A stretch of 64,000 nucleotides of DNA. Source: Hahella sp. HN01 (GTDB lineage Bacteria; Pseudomonadota; Gammaproteobacteria; Pseudomonadales; Oleiphilaceae). The stretch spans positions 190,503 to 254,502 of the forward strand of contig NZ_JAHMIN010000004.1 of assembly GCF_018986435.1 (NCBI RefSeq), in the 5' to 3' direction. Below the pieces are notes generated by a model that saw only the letters and a list, made by a program, of their open reading frames with translations, was not told the origin of the DNA and ran no database searches. Both the position numbers and the translations under genes were made by a program. Positions 1 through 8,801 of the stretch are shown one piece after another. Numbering within the stretch: the first letter of the stretch is position 1; each line of letters opens with the position of its first letter.

Positions 1-303
1 TACGCCGGCGAATTTTTTCACATCGCCGACGACCAGCCGGTCACTCAGCGCGAATTCGTCACCTCCATCGCCAGAGCGCTGGGTAAGACGCGGGTGATGA
101 CCATGCCGAGATGGCTGGTGGCGATCCTGGGCGGCAAGTGCGCGGTGGAGTTCATGACCCTGTCCCAGCGCATCAGCAACGCCAAATTGAAGAGCACCGG
201 CTTCACCCTGAAACACCCGCGTTTTCTCGATGAAGTCGGCGATGTGGTGCGCAGCATGAGACGCGCCCGCGCAGGTCAAAAACTGCAGGCGTCGCCCGCC
301 TGA
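1..303 (+). CDS. Extended SDR (NAD-dependent epimerase/dehydratase family), C-terminal part
   Basis: Open reading frame 1 runs from the window edge to TGA at 301-303, so only about 100 C-terminal residues are visible. The stretch FFHIADDQPVTQREF, followed by a helix and MPRWLVAILGG, is typical of the substrate-binding C-terminal lobe of extended short-chain dehydrogenases (3-beta-HSD/epimerase type). The Rossmann part and catalytic residues lie outside the window. It is followed after 28 bases by the crotonase gene on the same strand, so it probably belongs to the same biosynthetic operon, which ends with a second SDR-like gene. Substrate unknown. Confidence 0.75.
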   Translation, partial: YAGEFFHIADDQPVTQREFVTSIARALGKTRVMTMPRWLVAILGGKCAVEFMTLSQRISNAKLKSTGFTLKHPRFLDEVGDVVRSMRRARAGQKLQASPA

Positions 304-331
304 TTCCCGCAACGCCAGCAAGGAGACAAAC

Positions 332-1732
332 ATGGATTTTCGCTTTATCAACAATCGCCTGGATGAGTCCATCGCCATTCTGGAACTGGACGATCCGTCC
401 GCCAACACACTGACTTACGACCTGCTGCATGAACTGGAATACAAGTTCCTGGCGCTGGAGGCGGACCCGCAGGTGCAGGCGATCGTCATCACTGGCAAGG
501 GCGCGCGCTTTTTCTCCGGTGGAGTGAACATCGGCATGCTGTTGACCGCAGGCAAGAAGTTCAACTCCAACTTCATTCTGTACGCCGCGGAAGTGCTGGA
601 AGCGATCACTCATTCCAAGAAGCTGATCGTCGCCGCCATCAACGGCAACATCACTGGCGGCGGGCTGGAGCTGGCGCTGGTGGCGCACAAGCGGGTGGCG
701 GTGGAAGGCGAGTACAACATCGGTTTCCCGGAAGTGCGCCTGGGCGTTATCCCGGGGATGGGCGGCACGCAACGTCTGACGCGTCTGGTGGGACCGCAGA
801 CTGCGCTGGAAATGATCACCCAGGGGCAGTTCATCAGTGCGGAGCGTGCGAAAGAGATCGGTCTGGTGGACGAGATTTATCCCCAGGAAGGCTTCCTCAA
901 TCGCGCCATCGCGTTCACCCGCGAGCAACTGAACGCGCTGAAACCGGCGCCGACGCTCTCCAGCGAAACCGGCGCGGCGCTGGCGCAGAGCCTGAGCACG
1001 CCGTTCCCCGAAGGATTGGCGACCCTGCGCAAAGAGAACGGGCTGGCGGTGATTACTTTGACCGAAGCCAGCGTCTCGGCGGATGCGTTCTCCACATTGC
1101 GCGCGCTCAACGAACGGCTGCTGGAGGCCCGCATCGACGAAGACGTATACGCCTTGGCGATTGATCTGTCTGCGGGCCTCCTGCGAGCCGACGAGCTGAT
1201 TGATAACGATGACTTTGTGGTCGAGTACGGTCGCAGGGTGTTCTCCCGCATCGACGGCTTCGCCCGCCTGTGCGTGCTCTACTGCAACCGCGCCATGTCG
1301 GAGCTGGAAATGGAACTGGCGTTGGCCTGCGACTTCCGCTTCTGCGACCAGGCCGGATTGACGGCGGAGGTGGCGCTGCCCACGGGCGAGCTGGCGATTC
1401 TGCAACGCTATCCCAGCCAGCTTCCCGCAGCGCTCGCCGGCAAACAAGTGACGTTGGCGCGACTGGTGGAAACAGGTCTGTTCCGTTGCATCGACGAGGA
1501 AGATCCTCTGGCCTGGGTGGCGCGTTACATGACCCGGTTTCTGCCGCCCAACGGCGCCAGCACCGCCATCGGCTACGCCAAGCTGGCCATCAGTAAAGGT
1601 TATGCGGAGAGCATTCCCTCAGCGCTGCTGCTGGAGCGCCACCTGCAGGAGCAACTATTCATCGGCGCGGACAGTCAGGAAGGCATGAGCGCGTACATCG
1701 AAAAACGCACACCAAACTTTAAAGGGGCATAG
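332..1732 (+). CDS. Two-domain crotonase-fold enzyme (enoyl-CoA hydratase / BoxC-like)
   Basis: A protein of 466 aa, much longer than a single enoyl-CoA hydratase (about 260 aa). Residues 1-200 form a full crotonase domain: oxyanion-hole segments near 62-66 (SGGVN) and 105-111 (GNITGGG), and both catalytic-type glutamates, E113 in GGGLELAL and E134 in GFPEVRLG. Residues about 225-390 look like a second, degenerate crotonase fold (SELEMELALACDF without the GGG loop). Tandem crotonase halves are known in BoxC, the benzoyl-CoA-dihydrodiol/epoxide lyase. The next gene is BoxB-like, which supports a role on an aryl-CoA or epoxy-aryl-CoA thioester; simple hydratase or isomerase chemistry is the alternative. 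Start ATG 332 is preceded by AAGGAG. Only 4 bases separate it from the next gene. Confidence 0.75.
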   Translation: MDFRFINNRLDESIAILELDDPSANTLTYDLLHELEYKFLALEADPQVQAIVITGKGARFFSGGVNIGMLLTAGKKFNSNFILYAAEVLEAITHSKKLIVAAINGNITGGGLELALVAHKRVAVEGEYNIGFPEVRLGVIPGMGGTQRLTRLVGPQTALEMITQGQFISAERAKEIGLVDEIYPQEGFLNRAIAFTREQLNALKPAPTLSSETGAALAQSLSTPFPEGLATLRKENGLAVITLTEASVSADAFSTLRALNERLLEARIDEDVYALAIDLSAGLLRADELIDNDDFVVEYGRRVFSRIDGFARLCVLYCNRAMSELEMELALACDFRFCDQAGLTAEVALPTGELAILQRYPSQLPAALAGKQVTLARLVETGLFRCIDEEDPLAWVARYMTRFLPPNGASTAIGYAKLAISKGYAESIPSALLLERHLQEQLFIGADSQEGMSAYIEKRTPNFKGA

Positions 1733-1736
1733 GAAA

Positions 1737-2924
1737 ATGGCCGCCATTAACGAATACACCATTGATAAGAAGTATCACGACGCGTTGATCGAATGGCAGC
1801 GCAAGAACTTCCCGGACATCGGTCTGCTGGAGAAGTATTGGGATGTCTACTTCCCGAATGATCCGGCCTGGCGTTTGACCGCCAAGCTCTCCGAAGTGAA
1901 AGCGGACCTCATCAATCAGGGCAAGTATCAGGGCGTGAAGAAGTACGCCACCGCCCGCGAGATGAAAGGCTCCATGCTGTATCAGGCGCTGCGCATCATC
2001 AAGGCCCAGTGCAGCACCGAGCTGGGTTCCATCCAGCAGCATATGGACACCGTGAACACCTGCTACACGGATAAGGCGAAGTTCAGCGTGCTGCGCATCA
2101 TGGCGGAAGAGTTTCGTCACGCTTACCAGATGTTCTGGGTGTTGTCTCACGACCCCAGCTGGTCCACCACCGGGTCCAGCCGCATCGCGGAAAACACCCT
2201 GGACGAGCTGTTGTCCATGAACACCGGCTCCCATGTGCTGGACGCGTTCAACATTCCTTTTACGGACTCGCTGGATAACGTCACTTTCGCCTGCTTCATC
2301 GACCGGGTGGGGCGCTTCCAGCTCACCATGCAGGAAGAGTTCGCCTACGCGCCCATGGCCGCCAGCATGCGTCCCATGCTGAAAGAAGAAGCCTTCCACC
2401 TGAAAACCGGTTGGGAAGTGCTGAAGGAAATCTGCGAAATGGCGGCGGTAGGCGAAGGCCCTTGGACCCTGGCGGACATCCAGAAAAAGATCAATCTCTG
2501 GTATCCCCGCGCGCTGGAAATGTTCGGCAGCGAGGAGGGCGGCGAGTCCAACCTGGAATTCAGTTTCAAAACCATGTCCAACAAAGAGGCGATTGGCGGT
2601 TACATCAAAGAGATCGAGTGGCTGCTCAACTCTCTTAACGCGGCCATCTTGCAGCGTCGACATCCTGAACTGAGCAAGGAGCAGGTGCGTCTGATGGCGA
2701 AAGAAACCGCGATTCTGCGGCTGCCTTCGACTCGCTTCCTGCGCTTCCGCAGCGGCGAGGGGATACATGAGTCCACTTTCGATGTGGATGGCAATCGCAT
2801 CAGCCCCTTTGAATACATCAATTACCTGACCCGTGTGCTGCCGGAGAAACTGTGTAGCACGGAGTACTTCAGAAGCTACACGGACAGGATTCGTCAGGCG
2901 CTGCCGACCATGACGGCGGCGTAG
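1737..2924 (+). CDS. BoxB-like diiron oxygenase (aryl-CoA epoxidase family)
   Basis: A 395-aa helical, ferritin-like protein. It shows two ExxH motifs, E125-FR-H128 (in EEFRHAY) and E218-AF-H221 (in KEEAFH), plus E95 and D189, giving six possible iron ligands. The spacing (30 residues E95-E125, 29 residues D189-E218) matches my memory of the benzoyl-CoA epoxidase BoxB ligand set. BoxB inserts oxygen into the 2,3 bond of benzoyl-CoA. This protein is shorter than BoxB (about 470 aa). The BoxA reductase that feeds BoxB is not visible here, so electrons must come from elsewhere. Its neighbours, a crotonase and a benzoate-CoA-ligase-like domain, fit an aryl-CoA substrate. Other members of the wider diiron family (PaaA, AurF types) are less likely alternatives. 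Confidence 0.7.
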   Translation: MAAINEYTIDKKYHDALIEWQRKNFPDIGLLEKYWDVYFPNDPAWRLTAKLSEVKADLINQGKYQGVKKYATAREMKGSMLYQALRIIKAQCSTELGSIQQHMDTVNTCYTDKAKFSVLRIMAEEFRHAYQMFWVLSHDPSWSTTGSSRIAENTLDELLSMNTGSHVLDAFNIPFTDSLDNVTFACFIDRVGRFQLTMQEEFAYAPMAASMRPMLKEEAFHLKTGWEVLKEICEMAAVGEGPWTLADIQKKINLWYPRALEMFGSEEGGESNLEFSFKTMSNKEAIGGYIKEIEWLLNSLNAAILQRRHPELSKEQVRLMAKETAILRLPSTRFLRFRSGEGIHESTFDVDGNRISPFEYINYLTRVLPEKLCSTEYFRSYTDRIRQALPTMTAA

Positions 2925-2960
2925 ACGGGGACCTTGGACAGACACGGCACATTAATACGG

Positions 2961-4493
2961 ATGGATAAAGTTATGTACGACGTTGCAATCATCGGATCAG
3001 GATTCGGAGGCGCCGCAAGCGCCATCATGCTGGCGAAACTGGGCCACACTGTGGCGCTGATTGAGAAGGGCAAGCACCCGCGCTTCGCGCTGGGCGAATC
3101 GACTACGCCCATCATGAGTAAGACGATTCGGCATCTGGGTCAGAAATACGACATTCCCGAGTTCGTCAATCTGGCCAGTTACGACACCATCATGAACGCG
3201 CACATGCCGATCACCTGCGGACCCAAGGAGCTGTTCCACTACTTCTGGCATGAACCTGGATTGTCCTCCGCCAAACTGAGCAATGGCGCCGTGCCGGAAA
3301 TCATCGTGCAGACGCCGGAAGTGGACACGCAGTTGTACCGTGCGGAGAGCGACAAATATCTGGTGGACGTGGCGATCAGCTACGGCGCGGATTATTTCGA
3401 GGAAACCACCGTTGAAGACATTGAATTCAATGACGACGGCGCGGTGATCAAGTGCTCCCGTCCAGACGGAAGCGCCAGCGAAATCAAGACCAGGTTCATC
3501 ATCGACGGCACCGGCCATCGTTCGCTGATTTCCCAGCGTTACGACCTGATTGTGCCGCAGGAAGAACTGGATACGCCGCTGAAAAGCCGCAGCATTTTCA
3601 CTCACTTCAAGGATATCGGCGACTTCGAAAGCAGTCTGGAATGCGATGACGCCTTTATCGGACGCACCCCGGTTCCGCGTATTCGCGGCACCCAGCACCA
3701 CTGCTTCGACGGCGGCTGGATCTGGTTCATCCCGTTCGACAACGGCGTCACCAGTGTGGGGCTGAACCTGGATATCGACACCTATCCAATCAATGACAAA
3801 ACCGGGGAAGAAGAATTCTGGGAGATCATCGGACGTTATCCGATTGTCGAAAAGATGTTGAAGGGACGCGAAACCTTGATGCCGTTTATCAAGACCAAAC
3901 GCATTCAGTTTCGCACAAAACAAGCGGTCGGCGATCGTTGGGCCATGTTGCCGGGTTCGGCGGTAGGAGGTGATGGTTGGTTTAGCACCGGACTCGGCTT
4001 TACCTTACTTTGCGCACATCGCATCGTAGACATGCTGCATACCAAGATGCTCAAGGACGACGACTTTTCCCGTCAATATCTGGAGAACTACGAAACCGCG
4101 CTGTTCAAGGAGTGGAAGTACGTCTGCCGCATGGTGGACGGCATCTACAAGAGCATGCGCCACTTCGAAGTGTTCAAGTACTACTGCTTCTTCTGCTTCA
4201 TGGGCGCGGAGAGCTTCGTGCACCGTGGCGGCATCAAACGTCCGCACGATCTCAAGTTCCTGCTGCTCAACGTCGGCGACGACAACTTCGTCGCCAAGTT
4301 CGAAGAGTTCTACACCATGGTGAAGGACCTGCATGAACGCGATGAGGTGACCCAGGAGCAGCTCGATTATCTGCGCGATTTCGTGCGCTTCGAAATGAAA
4401 GACTACAACTACCGGGATTACGGCAACCCCATTTACGGCGGCGTGCACCGTCGGTTGGACAAGTCATCCCGATACTTCGCGGAATTGGCCTGA
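2961..4493 (+). CDS. Flavin-dependent halogenase-like monooxygenase
   Basis: A 510-aa FAD protein. The N-terminus has a GxGxxG-type dinucleotide site (GSGFGG, residues 12-17) and GEST at 45-48. W253-I-W255-F-I257-P258 matches the WxWxIP signature of flavin-dependent halogenases, and GDGWFSTGLGFT near 337-348 resembles their second flavin/halide segment. By hand alignment K89 falls where the halogenase lysine is expected, but the surrounding residues (GPKELFHYFW) are unusual, so chlorination or bromination is not assured; hydroxylation or another flavin oxidation is possible. A flavin reductase partner is not encoded nearby. ATG 2961 was chosen over an upstream TTG at 2934, since translation from it starts shortly before the Rossmann strand; ATG 2973 is also possible. 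Part of the same plus-strand operon. Confidence 0.7.
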   Translation: MDKVMYDVAIIGSGFGGAASAIMLAKLGHTVALIEKGKHPRFALGESTTPIMSKTIRHLGQKYDIPEFVNLASYDTIMNAHMPITCGPKELFHYFWHEPGLSSAKLSNGAVPEIIVQTPEVDTQLYRAESDKYLVDVAISYGADYFEETTVEDIEFNDDGAVIKCSRPDGSASEIKTRFIIDGTGHRSLISQRYDLIVPQEELDTPLKSRSIFTHFKDIGDFESSLECDDAFIGRTPVPRIRGTQHHCFDGGWIWFIPFDNGVTSVGLNLDIDTYPINDKTGEEEFWEIIGRYPIVEKMLKGRETLMPFIKTKRIQFRTKQAVGDRWAMLPGSAVGGDGWFSTGLGFTLLCAHRIVDMLHTKMLKDDDFSRQYLENYETALFKEWKYVCRMVDGIYKSMRHFEVFKYYCFFCFMGAESFVHRGGIKRPHDLKFLLLNVGDDNFVAKFEEFYTMVKDLHERDEVTQEQLDYLRDFVRFEMKDYNYRDYGNPIYGGVHRRLDKSSRYFAELA

Positions 4494-4524
4494 TCAACTG
4501 AGAAATGACCACGGAGAGGACAAC

Positions 4525-7500
4525 ATGGTTGCGAGTAATCTTGATCCTATAAGCGTTGATGTCGTCGTAGTGGGCGGAGGCATCGCGGGGTGCTGGACGG
4601 CGCTGAAGCTGTTGCGCAAGGGTATCCCCACCGCCATCGCCTTTTACAGCGATAGCGATCGGGGCGGCAAGCTGGGCGCTTCCGCCTTGTCGGTGGGCGC
4701 CATCAACACCTCTCCGTTGACGCGCGGGGATTATCTGGAATGGTTGACCGACCTGGGGCGCGGACAAGAGCACTCCGACGTCGGCGCCATCACCAGAAAT
4801 CACCTGGCGTCGGAACTGGATGCGCTGCTGGAGTTCGACGCGCTCAAGAACATCCAACTGGGTGTGGCGCTTAAATCCGGTTCCGGTCGACATCTGTTGG
4901 CGCGGTTGCTGCAGGAAATCCGTTATCTGGGCGGCGTCGTTTTAGACAACGCCTGGGTGACCCGCATCGTCGCCGACGCCAAGCGTTGCCATGGCGTGCA
5001 GTATCAAAGCGGCGATCAAATCGGAGCGGTGTACGCCGGCGCGGTGGTGCTGGCTTCCGGCGGCTATTCCGGCCTGTTCCATGGTTCGGTGAAAACCGGC
5101 ACCTACGGTTCCGTGCACGGTCGTCATCTCGCCGCCGGCGGCTGGTTGAGCAATCTGGAGTTCGTATTCAAACACGGCTACGGACAACCGGACCTTGGCA
5201 CCCTGACGCCGACGGAAGAACTGCCTGGCGCGGAAATCTATGACGAGAACGGCGAACATGTGGACTGGCTGGAGCAGGAACTGTTCTACGGACGCGGCAC
5301 CAGCAACCACTTCCAGGCGTTCATGACCTGGCGTAAGGGCGGCGATCTCAAATACTACGTGGACTTCCGCTATCGCGAACTGCACCGCAGCATCAAACGC
5401 ATCGCCGTAGTCGGCTCCGACGACATCGAAGATATCTGTGCGGACAAAGAAGCGCTCATCGCCGGTCTGGTGGAGCGCTGCCCGGAAGCCAGTCAAGACG
5501 CTCTGCGGGAGATTCTGGAAGCGGTGAACCGGCATGAACGGGAATACAACTTTGAGACGTTCAGCGAGATCAAGGCGCTGGTCGCGGACGCTTATCCGGT
5601 GGATCGCAGCCGCATTCGTCAGATCTCCTATTTCTCCATGGGCGGCGTGGCCCACCACAAATTCAAAACCAACCTGAAGAACGTGTTCGTGTGCGGCGAA
5701 GCCATGCACGACTACGGCGCTCATCGGGTCGGAGGGTTGCCGTGGGCGTTGTATCTCTGCGCCGCCAAAGTGATTTCAGAAAAGATCGACTTGCTCAAGC
5801 GGCAGGGACATTTGCTGTCTACGCCGTTCGAGCTGGATGACAAAGCGTCCGCCTATGACAAGAAGTTGGTGGCGGAGTTGCAGCAGGGATTGCAGCGCTA
5901 TCAGGAAAGCGGCGTGGATGTGGAAGGCGCGGCAGCCTTCGCCGACTGGATTCGGGATCAACGACGCACGCTGACGGCGCAACACCGGGAACTGGATGAC
6001 GTGGTGGCCTATCTGCTGGTGGGCGAGGCCATTATGCGCTCCTCCCTGGCCCGGCAGGAAAGCCGCGGCTGTTTCTTCCGGGACGATTTCGGGGATGAAA
6101 ATCCCGCCCTGAGCTCACAACGGACGCTGACCCGCTATGACTCAGAATCCGATGAAGTACACGCGGAGCTGATCAGCGCCGAACAACTCTCCGCAATGAT
6201 AGACAGAGGGCGATTAGCGATGGACGACAAATCTTTGATAAGCAGCGCGGCCACAAAAAACGCGGCTTACTTTCTGTTGAAAAAGCATGTTGAAACCGGA
6301 CTTGGCGGCAAAGCGGCGGTGGAGACGCTTGACGTTTCATACACTTACGACGAACTGTGGAGCCTGACCAGTCGATACGCCGGTTTCCTGAAAGCCAGCC
6401 GCATCGACGAGGGCGACCGTGTGGCGTTGCTGCTGAACGACCGTCCCGAATATCTGGCGATGTTCCTGGCGACGCAGCAAATCGGCGCCATCGCGATCCC
6501 GCTCAACACCTTCTCGAAAGAGCAGGAATTGACCCATTATCTGGAGGATTCCGGGGCCAAGCTGCTGATCACCGAGGCGGAACTGGTGGCTCGTTACTCC
6601 GTAGAGCAGATCAACGAGCAGACCCATGTGGAAGTGGTCAGCTACGAGGACATCGCCACCTCCCGCATGGAGCCGGTGGAGGATATTCTTCCGGTCAGCG
6701 ATGAAACCATCGGCTTCATTCTCTACACCTCCGGCAGCACTGGCAAACCCAAAGGCGCGATTCATCGCCAGGTGAGCATGGGCTTCAGCGCGGAGAATTT
6801 TGCGCGCAAAACCCTGAAGATCAACGACCGCGACCGTATTTTCTCTTCCTCCAAGTTGTTCTTCGCTTATGGACTGGGCAATTCGCTGTACTTCCCATTG
6901 TACTTCGGCGCCACCGCGCTGTTGTGCAGCACCAAGGCGGCGCCGGAAGTGATTCGCGATATTTTGGGGCAACTCAAGCCGACGGTTTTCTTTGCGGTGC
7001 CGGCGGTGTATCGCGGCATCCTTGAAGGCGGCGGCGCAACGGAAGACAACTTCCGCTCCGTACGCTTGTGCGTCAGCGCCGGCGAAGCGCTGCCGATCAA
7101 GCTGGCACAACAGTGGTGCGCCGCCACCGGCGTGGAAGTGCTGGATGGCATCGGCAGCACTGAGGCGTTGCATATCTTCTGCGTCTCCAACCATTCCTCC
7201 GCCAAGGAAAGCTATTACGGCCGCGCTGTGCCTGGCTATGAGCTTTGCGTGTGCGATGAGAACGGCAAAGTCCTGACGGAAAACGCCATCGGCGAGCTGC
7301 GGGTGAAAGGGCCTACCCTGGCGCAGGGTTATTGGAACAATCCCGCCAAGACGGCGGAAACCTTCTACGACGGATCGCTGTTGACCGGCGACCGCTACTT
7401 CGCCAACGACAAAGGCGAGTATGTCTTTGTCGGCAGACATGGCGACACCTACAAATCCTCCGGCCTGTGGGTTTCCACTCTGGAGATCGAAGCGGTGCTG

Positions 7501-7824
7501 GGTGAGCTGGCGGCGGTGGCGGAGTCCTCCGTGGTGGTATTCCAGGGCAACGACGGGCTATTGAAATCCAAAGCCTATGTGGTGGCCCGGGAAGCGGAAA
7601 GCTTCGAGGACAAACAGCGGGTGGAGACGGATACGCACCGCTTCCTGCGGGAGCGTCTGCCTAAATACAAAACCCCTCATTGCGTGGAGGCGCTGGACGA
7701 ACTGCCCCGCACCGCCACCGGCAAAATCGCCAAGGCGATCCTGCGGGATATGGCTCAGGAAGTCATCTGGGCCAGACCGGTGAGAGAAAGCGCTCCAGAA
7801 CGGGAGCTGAACATGGCGCAGTAG
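4525..7824 (+). CDS. Fusion protein: NadB/FrdA-like flavoprotein + benzoate-CoA-ligase-like domain
   Basis: One uninterrupted 1099-aa frame joins two enzymes. Residues 1-565 resemble L-aspartate oxidase / fumarate reductase flavoproteins: FAD site GGGIAG at 17-22 and a C-terminal FAD segment (MGGVAHHK, FVCGEAMHDYGAHRVGG) around 372-402 with a candidate catalytic Arg in HRVGG. Residues 566-1099 are a complete acyl-adenylate-forming ligase of the benzoate-CoA ligase family: P-loop YTSGSTGKPKG at 734-744 and the A10 lysine K1067 in PRTATGK. The ligase half has the full length of a stand-alone benzoate-CoA ligase, and M566 (base 6220) could serve as an internal start with AGAGGG about 11 bases upstream. 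The likely job is activation of an aromatic acid to its CoA thioester coupled to a flavin redox step on the acid or a related intermediate. Strong GGAGAGG precedes ATG 4525. Confidence 0.8.
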   Translation: MVASNLDPISVDVVVVGGGIAGCWTALKLLRKGIPTAIAFYSDSDRGGKLGASALSVGAINTSPLTRGDYLEWLTDLGRGQEHSDVGAITRNHLASELDALLEFDALKNIQLGVALKSGSGRHLLARLLQEIRYLGGVVLDNAWVTRIVADAKRCHGVQYQSGDQIGAVYAGAVVLASGGYSGLFHGSVKTGTYGSVHGRHLAAGGWLSNLEFVFKHGYGQPDLGTLTPTEELPGAEIYDENGEHVDWLEQELFYGRGTSNHFQAFMTWRKGGDLKYYVDFRYRELHRSIKRIAVVGSDDIEDICADKEALIAGLVERCPEASQDALREILEAVNRHEREYNFETFSEIKALVADAYPVDRSRIRQISYFSMGGVAHHKFKTNLKNVFVCGEAMHDYGAHRVGGLPWALYLCAAKVISEKIDLLKRQGHLLSTPFELDDKASAYDKKLVAELQQGLQRYQESGVDVEGAAAFADWIRDQRRTLTAQHRELDDVVAYLLVGEAIMRSSLARQESRGCFFRDDFGDENPALSSQRTLTRYDSESDEVHAELISAEQLSAMIDRGRLAMDDKSLISSAATKNAAYFLLKKHVETGLGGKAAVETLDVSYTYDELWSLTSRYAGFLKASRIDEGDRVALLLNDRPEYLAMFLATQQIGAIAIPLNTFSKEQELTHYLEDSGAKLLITEAELVARYSVEQINEQTHVEVVSYEDIATSRMEPVEDILPVSDETIGFILYTSGSTGKPKGAIHRQVSMGFSAENFARKTLKINDRDRIFSSSKLFFAYGLGNSLYFPLYFGATALLCSTKAAPEVIRDILGQLKPTVFFAVPAVYRGILEGGGATEDNFRSVRLCVSAGEALPIKLAQQWCAATGVEVLDGIGSTEALHIFCVSNHSSAKESYYGRAVPGYELCVCDENGKVLTENAIGELRVKGPTLAQGYWNNPAKTAETFYDGSLLTGDRYFANDKGEYVFVGRHGDTYKSSGLWVSTLEIEAVLGELAAVAESSVVVFQGNDGLLKSKAYVVAREAESFEDKQRVETDTHRFLRERLPKYKTPHCVEALDELPRTATGKIAKAILRDMAQEVIWARPVRESAPERELNMAQ

Positions 7825-7885
7825 CGCCGCACTCTAAACGCCGACGTTGGGATGGGCCCGGCGCGGCGGACTAATAAAAAAACTT

Positions 7886-7930
7886 CCCCCAAAGAAACTG
7901 ATTCCGCCTACGGGCGGAGGAGGTGGGGGG
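7886..7930 (+). other. Hairpin in the intra-operon spacer before the methyltransferase gene
   Basis: Inverted repeat: ccgcc (7904-7908) pairs with ggcgg (7913-7917) across a 4-base loop, and an outer run ccccc (7886-7890) can pair with gggggg (7925-7930). It lies in the only long spacer (138 bases) of the cluster. No T-run follows, so it is more likely an RNA-processing, stabilising or attenuating structure than a simple terminator. It may set lower expression for the downstream genes. Confidence 0.4.
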
Positions 7931-7962
7931 CTCTAAACAATACTCTTACGGAGAGAAGTAGA

Positions 7963-8730
7963 ATGAGCTTCAGTAACCCAAAGTACTATTCAAACACGGC
8001 CACACTTTACAGCGCGGCTTTGGATGAGGGTGACTACCACGATTGGAAAGACTCCATCATTACAGGCCTGATGGGATTCATCACCCCGTTCCCGGAGAAG
8101 ATGCGCATCAACCGCGCGTTTGTCCGGCAGATGTACGAGGGCTACCAGCAGGAAGGCTTCAACAATATTCTGGATATCGGCGCCGGCCCCATTCCCCGAG
8201 GTCATGAGTGGGCGACCGAAGCCAATATCATGTACGTCGATCACAACCCGGACATCGTTGAGCATGCGCGCAGAAAACTGCCCGCCGGCGCCAGCGCAAG
8301 ATACGAAACCTCCAGCGTCGGCGCGTTGCCAGGGCTGCTGGAAAAAGGTCTGGTGGACGGCTTCTTCGATGATTCCAGAAAAGTGGCTTTCGGTTCCAAC
8401 GCGGTGTTGATGTTCGTGGACGACGCGGAAATCAAGAGCACCTTCCAATACCTGTACGACTGGTGCGCGCCGGGCTCCGTGCTGAAAATCAGCACCACCG
8501 GCATCACCGGATCGGAGAGCGACCTGCGCGCCAAGTTCATTCGCACCTTCTTCAAGAAGGTCAATGCGCCCATGCACATTCGTAACGTGGACAAGTTCTG
8601 CGAACTGTTTGCCCCCTGGAAAGTCACGCGTCGCCCCATGCCGTTGTGGGAGTGGGTGAACTGGCCGCCTTCCAAAATGACGGCGGGCATCGGTTTCGAT
8701 ATCTACGGTATTGAACTGCGTAAAGAGTGA
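7963..8730 (+). CDS. SAM-dependent methyltransferase
   Basis: A 255-aa class I methyltransferase. Motif I is LDIGAG at residues 70-75, followed by an acidic strand end (YVDHNPDIVEHAR) for the ribose of SAM. The layout, with NRAFVRQ before motif I and VDHNPDIVEHAR after it, resembles the S-adenosyl methyltransferase family first seen in actinobacterial secondary metabolism (PF04672-like). The frame is open upstream to 7852, but ATG 7963 with GGAGAGAAG in front is the credible start. It sits in the putative aryl-CoA cluster and probably O-, N- or C-methylates the product. Acceptor unknown. Confidence 0.75.
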   Translation: MSFSNPKYYSNTATLYSAALDEGDYHDWKDSIITGLMGFITPFPEKMRINRAFVRQMYEGYQQEGFNNILDIGAGPIPRGHEWATEANIMYVDHNPDIVEHARRKLPAGASARYETSSVGALPGLLEKGLVDGFFDDSRKVAFGSNAVLMFVDDAEIKSTFQYLYDWCAPGSVLKISTTGITGSESDLRAKFIRTFFKKVNAPMHIRNVDKFCELFAPWKVTRRPMPLWEWVNWPPSKMTAGIGFDIYGIELRKE

Positions 8731-8801
8731 TTCGCGTCAGGCATGCCGAGCGGTTCGCCCGCTCTTCCCATGGATCGCGGTTAACGCACGAGGAATAAGA
8801 T

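Noticed and set aside
203-1447. Long minus-strand open frame of 414 codons opposite the crotonase gene
   Set aside because: It mirrors a high-GC coding gene, has low-complexity composition (H, R, Q rich) and overlaps a clear enzyme on the plus strand.
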